Shown here: positions 1 to 8,903 of the stretch, piece after piece
How positions within the stretch are numbered: the first letter of the stretch is position 1
How the letters are laid out: each line of letters starts with the position of its first letter
Source of the DNA: Desulfobacteraceae bacterium
GTDB taxonomy: Bacteria; Desulfobacterota; Desulfobacteria; Desulfobacterales; ETH-SRB1
Assembly: GCA_030593145.1 (NCBI GenBank)
Contig: JAUVHU010000003.1
Span: 19,984-83,983, forward strand
DNA length: 64,000 bases
Direction of reading: 5' to 3'
Made by a program: the position numbers and the translations under genes
Notes under the pieces: generated by a model
Told to the model about the DNA's origin: nothing
Database searches by the model: none
The model's input: only the letters and a program-made list of their open reading frames with translations

Positions 1-930
1 AAGTACATACAAAAGTTCCTGTGTACGGCCAAACGCAAAGGACGGTATTAAAAGCGACCCGCCGCGGTTAACAGTGTCGATTATTACCTGTTTTAATTGT
101 TGTTTTAAATCCTTTACCGGCCCATGAAAACGATTGCCGTAAGTGCTTTCCATAATCAGCAAATCTATTTCGCGATCTTCTTCAGGAAAAACAAGGGTCG
201 GGTCCCTGAGAATAGGTGTGCCAAACCTGCCGATATCTCCGGTATAACAAATATTGTATTGGCGGCCATTTTCTTTTGCCTTGATTAAGGAAAAAGCCGA
301 CCCTAAAATATGACCGGCATCATAGAATGTACAAGTCATATCATGCCCAACAGTTGCAGGGTGGCAATAAGGATAACCATTAAAACATTTGAGTGATTGC
401 TCTGCATCAAAAACAGTATAAATCGGCCGAACTGCATCCAGGTTCAACTTGTTAATCAACTCGTTAATTTTATCAGTGTTAAGCTTATTATGATTTGTTT
501 TTAAGATTTTTTTTATTTCTTTTCTTTTGTGATTTGATACATTTTTCATGCCTGTAGAACCATTCATGCCGGACAAAGATGAACGCACAATCTTATAATT
601 AAGATAATTTGCGTCCGATTCCTGGATATGAGCAGAATCCTGCAGGAGATATTCACACGCATCGGCTGTCGCGCGCGTGCATATAATCTGCCCGTTGAAC
701 CCGTTCTTCGTCAGCATGGGGATTCGACCGGAATGATCTATATGAGCATGAGAAAGTATAATGTTGGTGATAATCTGCGGGTCAAAAGGCAAAACCCTGT
801 TCTTTTGCTCGGTTTCTTTTCGTCTGCCCTGAAACATTCCGCAATCCAGCAGTATCCTGTCATTTTCCGTGCTTAAAAGATGCATGGAGCCGGTGACTTC
901 TCGCACAGCGCCATAAAAGGTTACATTCAC
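1..930 (-). CDS. beta-CASP/metallo-beta-lactamase fold RNA-processing exonuclease-like protein, partial (runs off left edge)
   Basis: Translated by hand from the reverse strand: GTG start at 930, VNVTFYGAVREVTGSMHLL..., motif HAHIDHSGRIP, and SLLIPSFAFGRTQELLYVL at the edge; open for 310 codons. Absent from the ORF track because it is truncated. Confidence 0.85.
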   Translation of the reverse strand, partial: MNVTFYGAVREVTGSMHLLSTENDRILLDCGMFQGRRKETEQKNRVLPFDPQIITNIILSHAHIDHSGRIPMLTKNGFNGQIICTRATADACEYLLQDSAHIQESDANYLNYKIVRSSLSGMNGSTGMKNVSNHKRKEIKKILKTNHNKLNTDKINELINKLNLDAVRPIYTVFDAEQSLKCFNGYPYCHPATVGHDMTCTFYDAGHILGSAFSLIKAKENGRQYNICYTGDIGRFGTPILRDPTLVFPEEDREIDLLIMESTYGNRFHGPVKDLKQQLKQVIIDTVNRGGSLLIPSFAFGRTQELLYVL

Positions 931-958
931 AGTAAATATTCCTTAATCCTTTAATCCC

Positions 959-1525
959 TTAGCCCACTGACCAATTAATATCATACAACCCTTTGTTTAC
1001 AGATGCAATATGACCATTGAAAAACAGATGTTCAACAGGCCAGGTTTTGTCCATATAGTCTATCATAAGATTGTTTTCATCAATTACTTTCAAAATTTTG
1101 CATCTTGACATATCTTTAAGGCCTGTTCCAACAGCCTTTAACACAGCTTCCTTCGAAGTCCAGTAACGAAAGAAAAGTGTGTTTTTATCAGTATCTGTCA
1201 GCTCCCATTCCCTTTGGTTCGCTATTTTCTTAAAGAGTGCTTCCCGGCAATCGCGTATCTCTTCAATGTCGATTCCTATCCTTGAACAAGCTGTAACTCC
1301 GCCAACATATTTTGGTTTATGAGAAACAGACCAGTAGTTTCCATCAACAGGCATGGGAACACCTTTTTCATCTTTTAAAGGGTTGCCAAGATAAATAAAA
1401 CTCTTTTTTGCGGAAAGTTCAAGTGCATTCCTTGCATATTTGCTAAGATACAATACCCTGTCTCTACCGGTAAGGGTCATATTTTCTTCAGAGACAGGGA
1501 GTATAACCGGATAAATAGTATTCAA
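959..1525 (-). CDS. 4'-phosphopantetheinyl transferase superfamily protein
   Basis: RIGIDIEEIRD...FRYWTSKEAVLKAVGTGL motif. The ORF extends to 1636 but its first ~25 aa (MLDVRCSMF) come from an interspersed repeat; a TTG at 1525 preceded by GGAG is the likelier start. Confidence 0.8.
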   Translation of the reverse strand: MNTIYPVILPVSEENMTLTGRDRVLYLSKYARNALELSAKKSFIYLGNPLKDEKGVPMPVDGNYWSVSHKPKYVGGVTACSRIGIDIEEIRDCREALFKKIANQREWELTDTDKNTLFFRYWTSKEAVLKAVGTGLKDMSRCKILKVIDENNLMIDYMDKTWPVEHLFFNGHIASVNKGLYDINWSVG

Positions 1526-1582
1526 TTGACTCCGTTTTGAGTGCCTAAAATTAAGGACACAGCCGTAGGCTGTAAACGCTAT

Positions 1583-1691
1583 GAACATTGAACATCGAAC
1601 GTCCAACATCGAATTTTGAATAAGGAATTCTGCCAATTTATAAACTGACGAAGCGGTTTTATCATTAGATATTCAAAGTTCGATATTCAAA
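1583..1691. repeat. Interspersed 'gaacatcgaacgtccaacatcg' repeat, copy A
   Basis: gaacattgaacatcgaacgtccaacatcgaattttgaataaggaattctgccaatttata; the same core recurs at about 39.7, 46.2, 56.9 and 61.2 kb. Confidence 0.8.
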
Positions 1692-1805
1692 AATTTTTCT
1701 GCCACGGAATATCTCAAAAAATACGTTCCCAGATTCTACTTGGAAACGGGTGGATATTTAAACCCATCTGCGTTCATCTGCGTGAATCTGCGGCCGAATA
1801 GTTAC

Positions 1806-3968
1806 CTATTTTTTTGAATCATTCGGTTTTTTTAAAATAATCCTGCAGTCAGCTACTGTAGCGCCCTTTCCTTCCTCATGAACCAAAAGTGGATTGATAT
1901 CCATTTCGCTTATTTCCGGATGATTTATTGCCATATCTGACAGGCTGACCATCGACCTTTCAAGAATCTCGATATCCGCCTTTGGTTTTCCTCTGAACCC
2001 CTGTAAAAGTCTGTACCCCCTGATGCTGCTGATCATTCTGCGGGATTCGTTCCTGCCGATAGGAGCAAGACGAAATGCAACATCTTGAAAGACTTCAACA
2101 AATATTCCGCCAAGACCAAACATCAGTAAAGAACCGAACACCGGTTTGCGACTCATGCCCAGTATCACCTCTTCTCCAGGCATAGCCATTTTTTGAATTA
2201 GAACACCTTTGATCTCAGCATCAGGATCGTATTTTCTGGCCTTTTCAACAATTTTTTTAAAACCTTTTTTTACATCTTCACGGTTCCCAAGCTGCAACAT
2301 AACCCCGCCGGCATCTGTTTTATGAAGAATCTGCGGAGAAACAATTTTCATGGCCACCGGAAATTTCACACTCTCCGCAATGTCTGCGGCCTCGTCTTCA
2401 CTTTTTGCAAAAATAGTCGGCAACACATTAAAACCGTAACATTTCAGCAAATCAACACCATCAAGTTCACCCAGATGGGTTTTGCCGTCCGCAAGACAGT
2501 TTGCGATAATCCCGGAAGCCCTCTCAGTGTCGTGTTCCAACACATACTGCTCTAAATGCGGCCTGCTCAACCACTTGAAATATTTGTAAAGAGCGGCAAA
2601 GGCCTTTGCCGCATTTTCAGGAAACTTGTAAACAGGATAACCATGTTCCTGAAGAAAATGTACGCCCTGGGATACATCCATGATTCCCATAAAGCAGCAT
2701 AAAATGGGCTTATGAGTGTGCCTGGCAATTTCTACAATAGCCTCTGCCGTGCCAAGAACATTAGTCATGGATTGAGGTGTAAGAATTACAATGGCTCCAT
2801 CTACCCCATCATCATTTATTACAGCTTCCAGCGCATTCTTATAACGATCTTGTGCCGCATCTCCAACAATATCCACCGGATTACGAAGGTTTGCGGTAAA
2901 AGGAAGATGGCTTGCGAGTTTATCAATTGTTTCTTCCTGAAATTCAGCAAGTCTCAGGCCCGATGACATTGTAATATCTGTTGCCAAAATTCCAGGTCCG
3001 CCGGCATTTGTAACGATAGCAACCCTGTTTCCGCGCGGCACCTTCCTTGTTAGTTTTCCAAGAGCGCTTTCACTTTTGTAAGCAAAGGCGGTTGCAAAGT
3101 CAAAAAGCTCATCAATTGAATCTACTCGAATTATCCCTGCCTGCTGGAAAACAGCATTGTATATTGCCTCGGAGCCTGACAGAGAGCCTGTATGGGATGC
3201 CGCTGCCTGAGCCCCCGCGCTTGTTCTTCCTGATTTTATCACAAGTATCGGCGTAGGCCTGTTCCCGGAAGTAATCTCTTTAACAATATCTACAAACTCA
3301 CGTCCCCTCCGGAGTTCCTCAAGATAAACCATTATAACTCTTGTATCAATATCCTCATGCAGATAACGCAACAGATCGAGCTCATCCACATCCGCCTTGT
3401 TGCCGATGGAAATAAACTTTGAAAAGCCAAAATCCCTGTCAGCCGCAAAATCGAGAACCGCTGTACACAATGCCCCACTCTGAGAAATAAAAGAAATATC
3501 ACCGCTTGACGGCATACGGACAGCAAAACTGGCATTCAGACTTACCGAGGGCAGCGGGTTAATTACGCCAAGGCAGTTTGGGCCGACCAAACGCACTCCT
3601 GCCTCCTTGCAAATGGCTGCTATTCTGTTTTCCATCTCAAGCCCTTCGCCCCCAACTTCTCGAAAGCCCGCGGAAACAATCACAATTCCCTTTACTTTTT
3701 TCTTAACAGCATCTTCAACCGCTTTCATGGCAAACTTGGGAGGAAGAATTATTATTGCGAGATCAACATCATCCGGCACATCCATAATTGACGGATATGC
3801 TCTTACGCTCAAAATCGACTTTGCATGCGGATTTACCGGATATAAGATTCCTTTATAATTACCTTTTAAAATATTGGCAAAAATATCATGCCCGACCTTT
3901 CCGGGCTTTGTAGAAGCCCCGACAACAGCTATCGATTGCGGGGAAAAAATTGCATCAAGATCATGCAT
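1806..3968 (-). CDS. Acetate--CoA ligase (ADP-forming)-type acyl-CoA synthetase, fused alpha/beta subunits
   Basis: 720 aa; N-terminal CoA-binding domain (IAVVGASTKPGKVGH), succinyl-CoA-ligase-like HTGSLSGSEAIYNAVFQQAG, C-terminal ATP-grasp (FPVAMKIVSPQILHKTDAGGV). Confidence 0.88.
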   Translation of the reverse strand: MHDLDAIFSPQSIAVVGASTKPGKVGHDIFANILKGNYKGILYPVNPHAKSILSVRAYPSIMDVPDDVDLAIIILPPKFAMKAVEDAVKKKVKGIVIVSAGFREVGGEGLEMENRIAAICKEAGVRLVGPNCLGVINPLPSVSLNASFAVRMPSSGDISFISQSGALCTAVLDFAADRDFGFSKFISIGNKADVDELDLLRYLHEDIDTRVIMVYLEELRRGREFVDIVKEITSGNRPTPILVIKSGRTSAGAQAAASHTGSLSGSEAIYNAVFQQAGIIRVDSIDELFDFATAFAYKSESALGKLTRKVPRGNRVAIVTNAGGPGILATDITMSSGLRLAEFQEETIDKLASHLPFTANLRNPVDIVGDAAQDRYKNALEAVINDDGVDGAIVILTPQSMTNVLGTAEAIVEIARHTHKPILCCFMGIMDVSQGVHFLQEHGYPVYKFPENAAKAFAALYKYFKWLSRPHLEQYVLEHDTERASGIIANCLADGKTHLGELDGVDLLKCYGFNVLPTIFAKSEDEAADIAESVKFPVAMKIVSPQILHKTDAGGVMLQLGNREDVKKGFKKIVEKARKYDPDAEIKGVLIQKMAMPGEEVILGMSRKPVFGSLLMFGLGGIFVEVFQDVAFRLAPIGRNESRRMISSIRGYRLLQGFRGKPKADIEILERSMVSLSDMAINHPEISEMDINPLLVHEEGKGATVADCRIILKKPNDSKK

Positions 3969-4899
3969 GCTGGTTCTCCTGTTTAATCTTCAAAGCTTCG
4001 TTATATACCTTATTCTTAGAAATATTGTATTGCTTTGACATCTCTTTTGCAAGCTCAGAAAGCCTTGTGCCTTTTATTTGCAGCCGTTTTTTTATTTCAT
4101 CTCTTATAGTCTTCATGGAAATGTCTTCCTTTTTTTTGCGACCGCCGACAAGAAGAGTGCATTCCCCTTTTACTTCAGGACGTTCCTTTAATCTGGAAAG
4201 GATATCAGACAAAGCGCCCCTGATATATTCCTCATGAAGTTTGGTCATTTCACGAGACAAAACTCCCTTTCTGTCTCCAACAACCATTATTATTTCCTCT
4301 AAAAATTTTAAGATACGCTTTGGAGATTCATAAAATATTATTGTTCTGCGTTCACCGGCAAGCTGCTTTAACTGTTCAAGACGTTTCGCCTTTTTTCTCG
4401 CTGGAAAACCCGCGAAAATAAAGGAATCTGTTGGCAACCCGGCAACGCTGAGGGCGGTAATGGCTGCAGACACACCTGGCACCGGAATAACCTGAATGCC
4501 GCTAGCTGCAGCCTCTTTTATCAAGTGATAGCCTGGATCGGAAAGGAGCGGTGTCCCTGCATTCGACACAAGCGCAACAGACAGTCCTGAATTAAGTTTA
4601 TCCAACAGTGCGGGTATTTTCTTTCTTTCGTTATGTTCATGACATGAAGTGAGACGACCCTTAATCTTATAAAAAGACAGAAGCTTTCTTGTGTGCCTCG
4701 TATCTTCAGCCGCAATAATATCGATCTGCCTGAGAATATTAAGAGCCCTTAATGTTATATCCTCCATATTTCCTATGGGAGTAGCAACAACATAAAGATT
4801 ACCCTTAAGGATTGTTGATTGTTGATTGTTGATTGTTGGTTGATAATTAATGAATTCCGGATTATGTATAGGCATGTTCAAAGTCTTTTCAATCGACAA
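3961..4899 (-). CDS. rsmI: 16S rRNA (cytidine(1402)-2'-O)-methyltransferase
   Basis: GNLYVVATPIGNMEDITLRAL, AEDTRHTRKLLS, VSNAGTPLLSDPGYHLI. The N-terminal ~30 aa lie over a TGTTGAT tandem repeat, so the real start is probably near GNLYVV. Confidence 0.93.
   Translation of the reverse strand: MSIEKTLNMPIHNPEFINYQPTINNQQSTILKGNLYVVATPIGNMEDITLRALNILRQIDIIAAEDTRHTRKLLSFYKIKGRLTSCHEHNERKKIPALLDKLNSGLSVALVSNAGTPLLSDPGYHLIKEAAASGIQVIPVPGVSAAITALSVAGLPTDSFIFAGFPARKKAKRLEQLKQLAGERRTIIFYESPKRILKFLEEIIMVVGDRKGVLSREMTKLHEEYIRGALSDILSRLKERPEVKGECTLLVGGRKKKEDISMKTIRDEIKKRLQIKGTRLSELAKEMSKQYNISKNKVYNEALKIKQENQHA
4807..4845. repeat. TGTTGAT-type tandem heptamer tract
   Basis: aaggattgttgattgttgattgttgattgttggttgat. 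Confidence 0.7.
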
Positions 4900-4926
4900 T
4901 CATAAATCATTAATCATCAATCCTTA

Positions 4927-5298
4927 TTATGTATAGGCAAGTTCAAAGGCATTTTTAATTATTTCTATGCTCTGGTCGCCCTGTATTGGATGAATAGCCA
5001 CCACATCAAATCTTGCCTTGACATCTCTTAGTTTTGTGGCTTTGAGATAATATAAAGCTACCATCGAAATCTTCCGCTGTTTTTTGGGGGTTACTGCCCA
5101 TTTGGGATTTCCGAAACGATATGATCTCCTTGCTTTGACCTCTATAAAAACAATTGCGCCTTTTTCTTTTGCTATTATATCGATTTCGCCGAGTTTAGTG
5201 CGGTAATTTTGCTCAAGGATCCTGTACCCGTGTTTTTTAAGATGTTCAACAGCAACTGCTTCACATATTTCACCAAATTGCTGATCCCTGCTTTTCAT
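4927..5298 (-). CDS. YraN/UPF0102 family endonuclease-like protein
   Basis: GEICEAVAVEHLKKHGYRILEQNYRTKLGEIDIIAKEKGAIVFIEVKARRSYRFG is the UPF0102 signature. Confidence 0.9.
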   Translation of the reverse strand: MKSRDQQFGEICEAVAVEHLKKHGYRILEQNYRTKLGEIDIIAKEKGAIVFIEVKARRSYRFGNPKWAVTPKKQRKISMVALYYLKATKLRDVKARFDVVAIHPIQGDQSIEIIKNAFELAYT

Positions 5299-5446
5299 TA
5301 GAATTGTCCCTTTTTCACAAGACTTTGATATTTTCGTAAAAAGTTACAAAAATTATTTTAAGGTTTATATCAATTAATCAATCAAAAATCAATATACTTG
5401 ACGCTGAAGCTTTTTTTTGTGGTACAAGAACAAAAAAAGCTGATGT

Positions 5447-5588
5447 GAGACCTTTGCAAAACGCCCCCTTTTGCCCAATTTCAGCGTCAGGCTCAGATTT
5501 TAATCCTCGAAATATTCAATATATTCCTCCGGTTAAAATCTTCGCCTTCCTTGAACTTGAGCAAAATTGAGCATTTTTCAAAAGTCTC
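5447..5588. repeat. Hairpin element, family R1, copy 1
   Basis: gagacctttgcaaaacgccccctttt ... catttttcaaaagtctc; the whole 142 bp folds as an imperfect inverted repeat; related copies at 15.1 kb and 44.1 kb. Confidence 0.8.
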
Positions 5589-5621
5589 AATGTTCAAATA
5601 ACAAGTCGAATATAATGAACC

Positions 5622-6377
5622 ATGGTTACCATTGAATCAACAGGCATTACTGATATTGGTAAAAGACGGAAGAACAATGAAGACTCTATGCTCCTTGATG
5701 ACGAACAAAGGCTCTATGTTGTTGCCGACGGCATGGGCGGACATCAAGCCGGAGAAGTAGCCAGCAAGCTTGTAGTGGAAACAATCCGGCACTATATGAA
5801 GCAATTCAAGGATGGGGGTAAAACTGAAGAATTAGACGACTCCGACGAAACTCTCTCCAGGGAAGCCAATCGGTTATTAGCCGGCATCAACATGGCCAAC
5901 AATGTTGTTTATAATGTCTCCCATATAAAAAACACTTACAGCGGGATGGGCTCCACTGTATCGGCTGTATATTTTACTAACAAAACTCTTATCTCCGCCA
6001 ATGTTGGTGACAGCCCGATTTATCTTGTTCGCAACGGAAACATAGAGCTTCTATCCACAACTCACAACCAGTTTTCCGAGATGGTAGCTCTTGACCCCGC
6101 CATGGCGATGCAGATTAGCCCCGAGTTTAAACATATACTCACCAGAGCCATAGGAACAAAAAAAAGCGTAAAAGCTGATATCTGCGAAATTCGGTATTTC
6201 AAAGAAGATATTCTGGTTATTAGTTCCGATGGATTGAGCAACAAAATCTCTCAGGAAGAAATACTTGACGTTATAAATAAAGAGCGACCCGATAAAGCCT
6301 GCCGCTCCCTTGTGGATCTGGCCAACAAACGTGGTGGAGATGACAATATTACTGTTATTACTTTAAACCTAAATTGA
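5622..6377 (+). CDS. PP2C-family serine/threonine protein phosphatase (Stp1-like)
   Basis: DIGKRRKNNEDSMLLD, VVADGMGGHQAGEVAS, SANVGDSPIYLVR, ISSDGLSNKIS, GGDDNITVITL. Confidence 0.9.
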   Translation: MVTIESTGITDIGKRRKNNEDSMLLDDEQRLYVVADGMGGHQAGEVASKLVVETIRHYMKQFKDGGKTEELDDSDETLSREANRLLAGINMANNVVYNVSHIKNTYSGMGSTVSAVYFTNKTLISANVGDSPIYLVRNGNIELLSTTHNQFSEMVALDPAMAMQISPEFKHILTRAIGTKKSVKADICEIRYFKEDILVISSDGLSNKISQEEILDVINKERPDKACRSLVDLANKRGGDDNITVITLNLN

Positions 6378-6396
6378 GCTATTTTTTACCAGACCG

Positions 6397-6960
6397 TCAA
6401 TAGTAAATTCTATCTGTTAATACTTTCCCGTTTTTCGCAAACCTAATCTTTTCAAGTTCAAGCAAAGACCGTTTCATCTCCGGTCCGCTCATGAATCCAC
6501 CAGAATGGCCGTCTGACCTGACAACCCGATGGCATGGAATAACTATTGGAAACGAATTATGCGATAACGCTGAACCAACCGCCCTCGCGCCGCCGGCAAT
6601 TCCCAGACTCTCTGCAATCCTTCCATAAGTGCTTATCCACCCGCGGGGAATATCAAAACATGCTGAGAGAACCTTTCTTTGAAACTCTGAGCACTCTTCA
6701 AGGGCAACAGCTTCCAGTTTAAAAATAATCGATTCACCCTCAAGAAATTTATTTATCTGTTCGCCAAGCACTTTAATAAAAGAACACGATCGAAAACTCA
6801 CATCAGCGAAATTACTATGGACAAGTTTTTCCAGGGGCTTTCTTTTATCTGATAAAAAAATTCGATAAACTTTTGGCCCATCTATAGTTTCCTGCCAAAC
6901 GACAGCAAATAAGCTAAAAGCCGATGGAATCAATATATAATACATTAAGCTACCATACAA
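6397..6960 (-). CDS. ogt: Methylated-DNA--[protein]-cysteine S-methyltransferase
   Basis: IPRGWISTYGRIAESLG...ARAVGSALSHNSFPIVIPCHRVVRSDGHSGGF; PCHRV active site. Confidence 0.9.
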   Translation of the reverse strand: MYGSLMYYILIPSAFSLFAVVWQETIDGPKVYRIFLSDKRKPLEKLVHSNFADVSFRSCSFIKVLGEQINKFLEGESIIFKLEAVALEECSEFQRKVLSACFDIPRGWISTYGRIAESLGIAGGARAVGSALSHNSFPIVIPCHRVVRSDGHSGGFMSGPEMKRSLLELEKIRFAKNGKVLTDRIYY

Positions 6961-7010
6961 AAAAACAGTTCTTCATTTTAAGTAAGAAAGCCACCGATCT
7001 ACGCTGATCA

Positions 7011-7187
7011 TCACTGATATAATTCTGTAACCGTCTCCAGAACATCTTCCTTGGACAAAAAACCCAGTTTGACCGCTCTGCAGACGAGAAAATCGTCTTC
7101 CTGTACCCTGCTCAATTCGCGCTCATGCGCAAAACGGGCCAGCTCCTGCAACTTTTTACGAATTGATTTTGCATACTGAAGCATCAT
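7011..7187 (-). CDS. Small uncharacterised protein (58 aa)
   Basis: Hand-translated: MMLQYAKSIRKKLQELARFAHERELSRVQEDDFLVCRAVKLGFLSKEDVLETVTELYQ*. Below the 60 aa cutoff of the ORF track; lies downstream of 7263-8201 on the same strand. Confidence 0.5.
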   Translation of the reverse strand: MMLQYAKSIRKKLQELARFAHERELSRVQEDDFLVCRAVKLGFLSKEDVLETVTELYQ

Positions 7188-7262
7188 ATTTTACAATCAT
7201 TTCAATAGGATCTGCATAAATAGATATCAACTAATGTACTGATCAAGATACCAAGTTCTTTT

Positions 7263-8201
7263 TCATTGTCTCCGCGATCTGGGACGAACCGATTTGAAAT
7301 ATTCGACCTGCTTTTTCCAGTTGAAGCCGCAAGCTGTGTGACAATCGAATGGCCCGAACAGGATGTTGTAGTGATAGGATTTACCGCATTTAGGGCAGCT
7401 CAGGTTAAAGGTCAGCACGCCTTCCTCTTCGGCCTCCCGATATCCTTCTATTCCGACAAACTGTATGCTGGCGTTCTGGTCACAGCCATCAGGGCAACGA
7501 AACATAATATAGTGGTCCGAAGCCATTGCGATATCTGGGAGCCTGTAATCAGCGCATCCGCTTAGGGTATAGGTCATAATGTTTGTCCGTGGTTCTCCGG
7601 GTTCCTCTATTTCAACGGTCTTTCGCGTCTCTTTTTTATCGTCCTTATAATAGCGAATCCTTATCAGGCGATCGTATTTTTGGACCATTTTTGCTGTCCC
7701 CTTGCCACCACGGACAATCGTATTGCTGATTTGGGCATTGGCGTAAAATGTGTCCGCATCTCTCACCCAATCTAATTCCTGTTCCCGGAGATTGACGGCC
7801 CTTTCAACTTTTTCGGAAGGCCAGCCCAGCCGAGCGGCAATCATTTTGACATGGTGGATTTCAAGGGGATCGGCTTCTTCAATAATGATTTTGTTGAGTG
7901 ACTCCCACAGAGCTTCGGCAAGATCCTCAAGAACTACGGTCTCTGCCTTTTTGTCGATTTCCTTGTGGTTAGATTGATAAAAATCGTCCCGATCCACGTA
8001 TTTTGTATCGACAAGCATCTCTTCAACGATTTCGTCGATTGCCTCTTGTCGTCTTTCCCTGTACTTATCTTCCTCTATTTTCAAAGGATACAGTATGTTG
8101 GCTACTTCACTTGCCCTCTTTGTGGCGGTTTCCCTGTTGGAGAAGATTGCGCCACCCAATCCCCATGGCTGGTCTGAAATATTCACAAAAACAGTTGTCA
8201 T
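7263..8201 (-). CDS. Uncharacterised protein with C-terminal zinc-ribbon-like cysteine pairs
   Basis: 312 aa ORF; MFRCPDGCDQN...LSCPKCGKSYHYN...FDCHTACGF. Has a promoter-like sequence and palindromic repeats upstream. Family not recognised. Confidence 0.7.
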   Translation of the reverse strand: MTTVFVNISDQPWGLGGAIFSNRETATKRASEVANILYPLKIEEDKYRERRQEAIDEIVEEMLVDTKYVDRDDFYQSNHKEIDKKAETVVLEDLAEALWESLNKIIIEEADPLEIHHVKMIAARLGWPSEKVERAVNLREQELDWVRDADTFYANAQISNTIVRGGKGTAKMVQKYDRLIRIRYYKDDKKETRKTVEIEEPGEPRTNIMTYTLSGCADYRLPDIAMASDHYIMFRCPDGCDQNASIQFVGIEGYREAEEEGVLTFNLSCPKCGKSYHYNILFGPFDCHTACGFNWKKQVEYFKSVRPRSRRQ

Positions 8202-8228
8202 CCTTTCATCCTCCCGCGTTTGATATTA

Positions 8229-8298
8229 TTTGCCAAATATAGCAACTTTAATTGTATTGTCAACCAATAAAATAAAATAAATTTACCATATATAGCAA
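8229..8298 (-). promoter_or_regulatory. Putative promoter with two operator-like repeats upstream of the 312-aa gene
   Basis: On the minus strand TTGACA (8258-8263), 16 bp spacer, TATATT (8236-8241). Two 17-bp repeats tttgccaaatatagcaa (8229-8245) and tttaccatatatagcaa (8282-8298), 15/17 identical. Confidence 0.5.
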
Positions 8299-8460
8299 AT
8301 TAATGAAAGTGTCGTGGTGATAAGAAGGGAATGGTCTTCAAAGGTCAAACGAGAAATCGTCAGGAGCAACATAATGACACCCATATGCCTCATCAGCATG
8401 GTAAGATGCCAACTAATTTACAAATGGACCGCAAGTCCACCCGCTCAGCAGCTTTTTTAC

Positions 8461-8506
8461 TTGACATCTCAATCTGATTAGAATATGTATTTGTACAAGT
8501 ACATAT
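8461..8506 (+). promoter_or_regulatory. Putative promoter and palindromic operator of the MerR-like/methyltransferase/nuclease operon
   Basis: TTGACA (8461-8466), 17 bp spacer, TATGTA (8484-8489). Inverted repeat atatgtatttgtacaagtacatat at 8483-8506 overlaps the -10. Confidence 0.55.
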
Positions 8507-8552
8507 CGTAGTTACTTTCTTTCCCATTCTCCATCACTTTAAAGGATTTATT

Positions 8553-8807
8553 ATGAACGCAGGAGACATCCTTCAACAAGCTGATGGTCTTACCCATGAC
8601 AAGCTCACATACTTTGTCAGAGCTGGTTATCTCAATCCAAAAAAAATCAAAAAAGGTTCTCTAAATTATAACAAATTTTCAGGAAAAGATTTGTTTCTTG
8701 TCAAACGTGCTTGGGAATACATCAAAACATACGACATGAAAACAAAAGCCGCCTTTAAACGGGCTGAAAATGAGTTTAAAGACCCACAGATGGCTCTATG
8801 GAGATAA
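8553..8807 (+). CDS. Small MerR-like HTH regulator (84 aa)
   Basis: LTYFVRAGYLNPKKIKKGSLNYNKFSGKDLFLVKRAWEYI resembles a MerR-type winged HTH. Confidence 0.6.
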   Translation: MNAGDILQQADGLTHDKLTYFVRAGYLNPKKIKKGSLNYNKFSGKDLFLVKRAWEYIKTYDMKTKAAFKRAENEFKDPQMALWR

Positions 8808-8903
8808 TGTCTAATATGCAAACCAGCGGCCTGATGGTTTGTTCAACAGAAATAGAAAGATTACACCAGAGAGCAAAGCCAAATGCTCTAAATAGAGGCT
8901 GGC

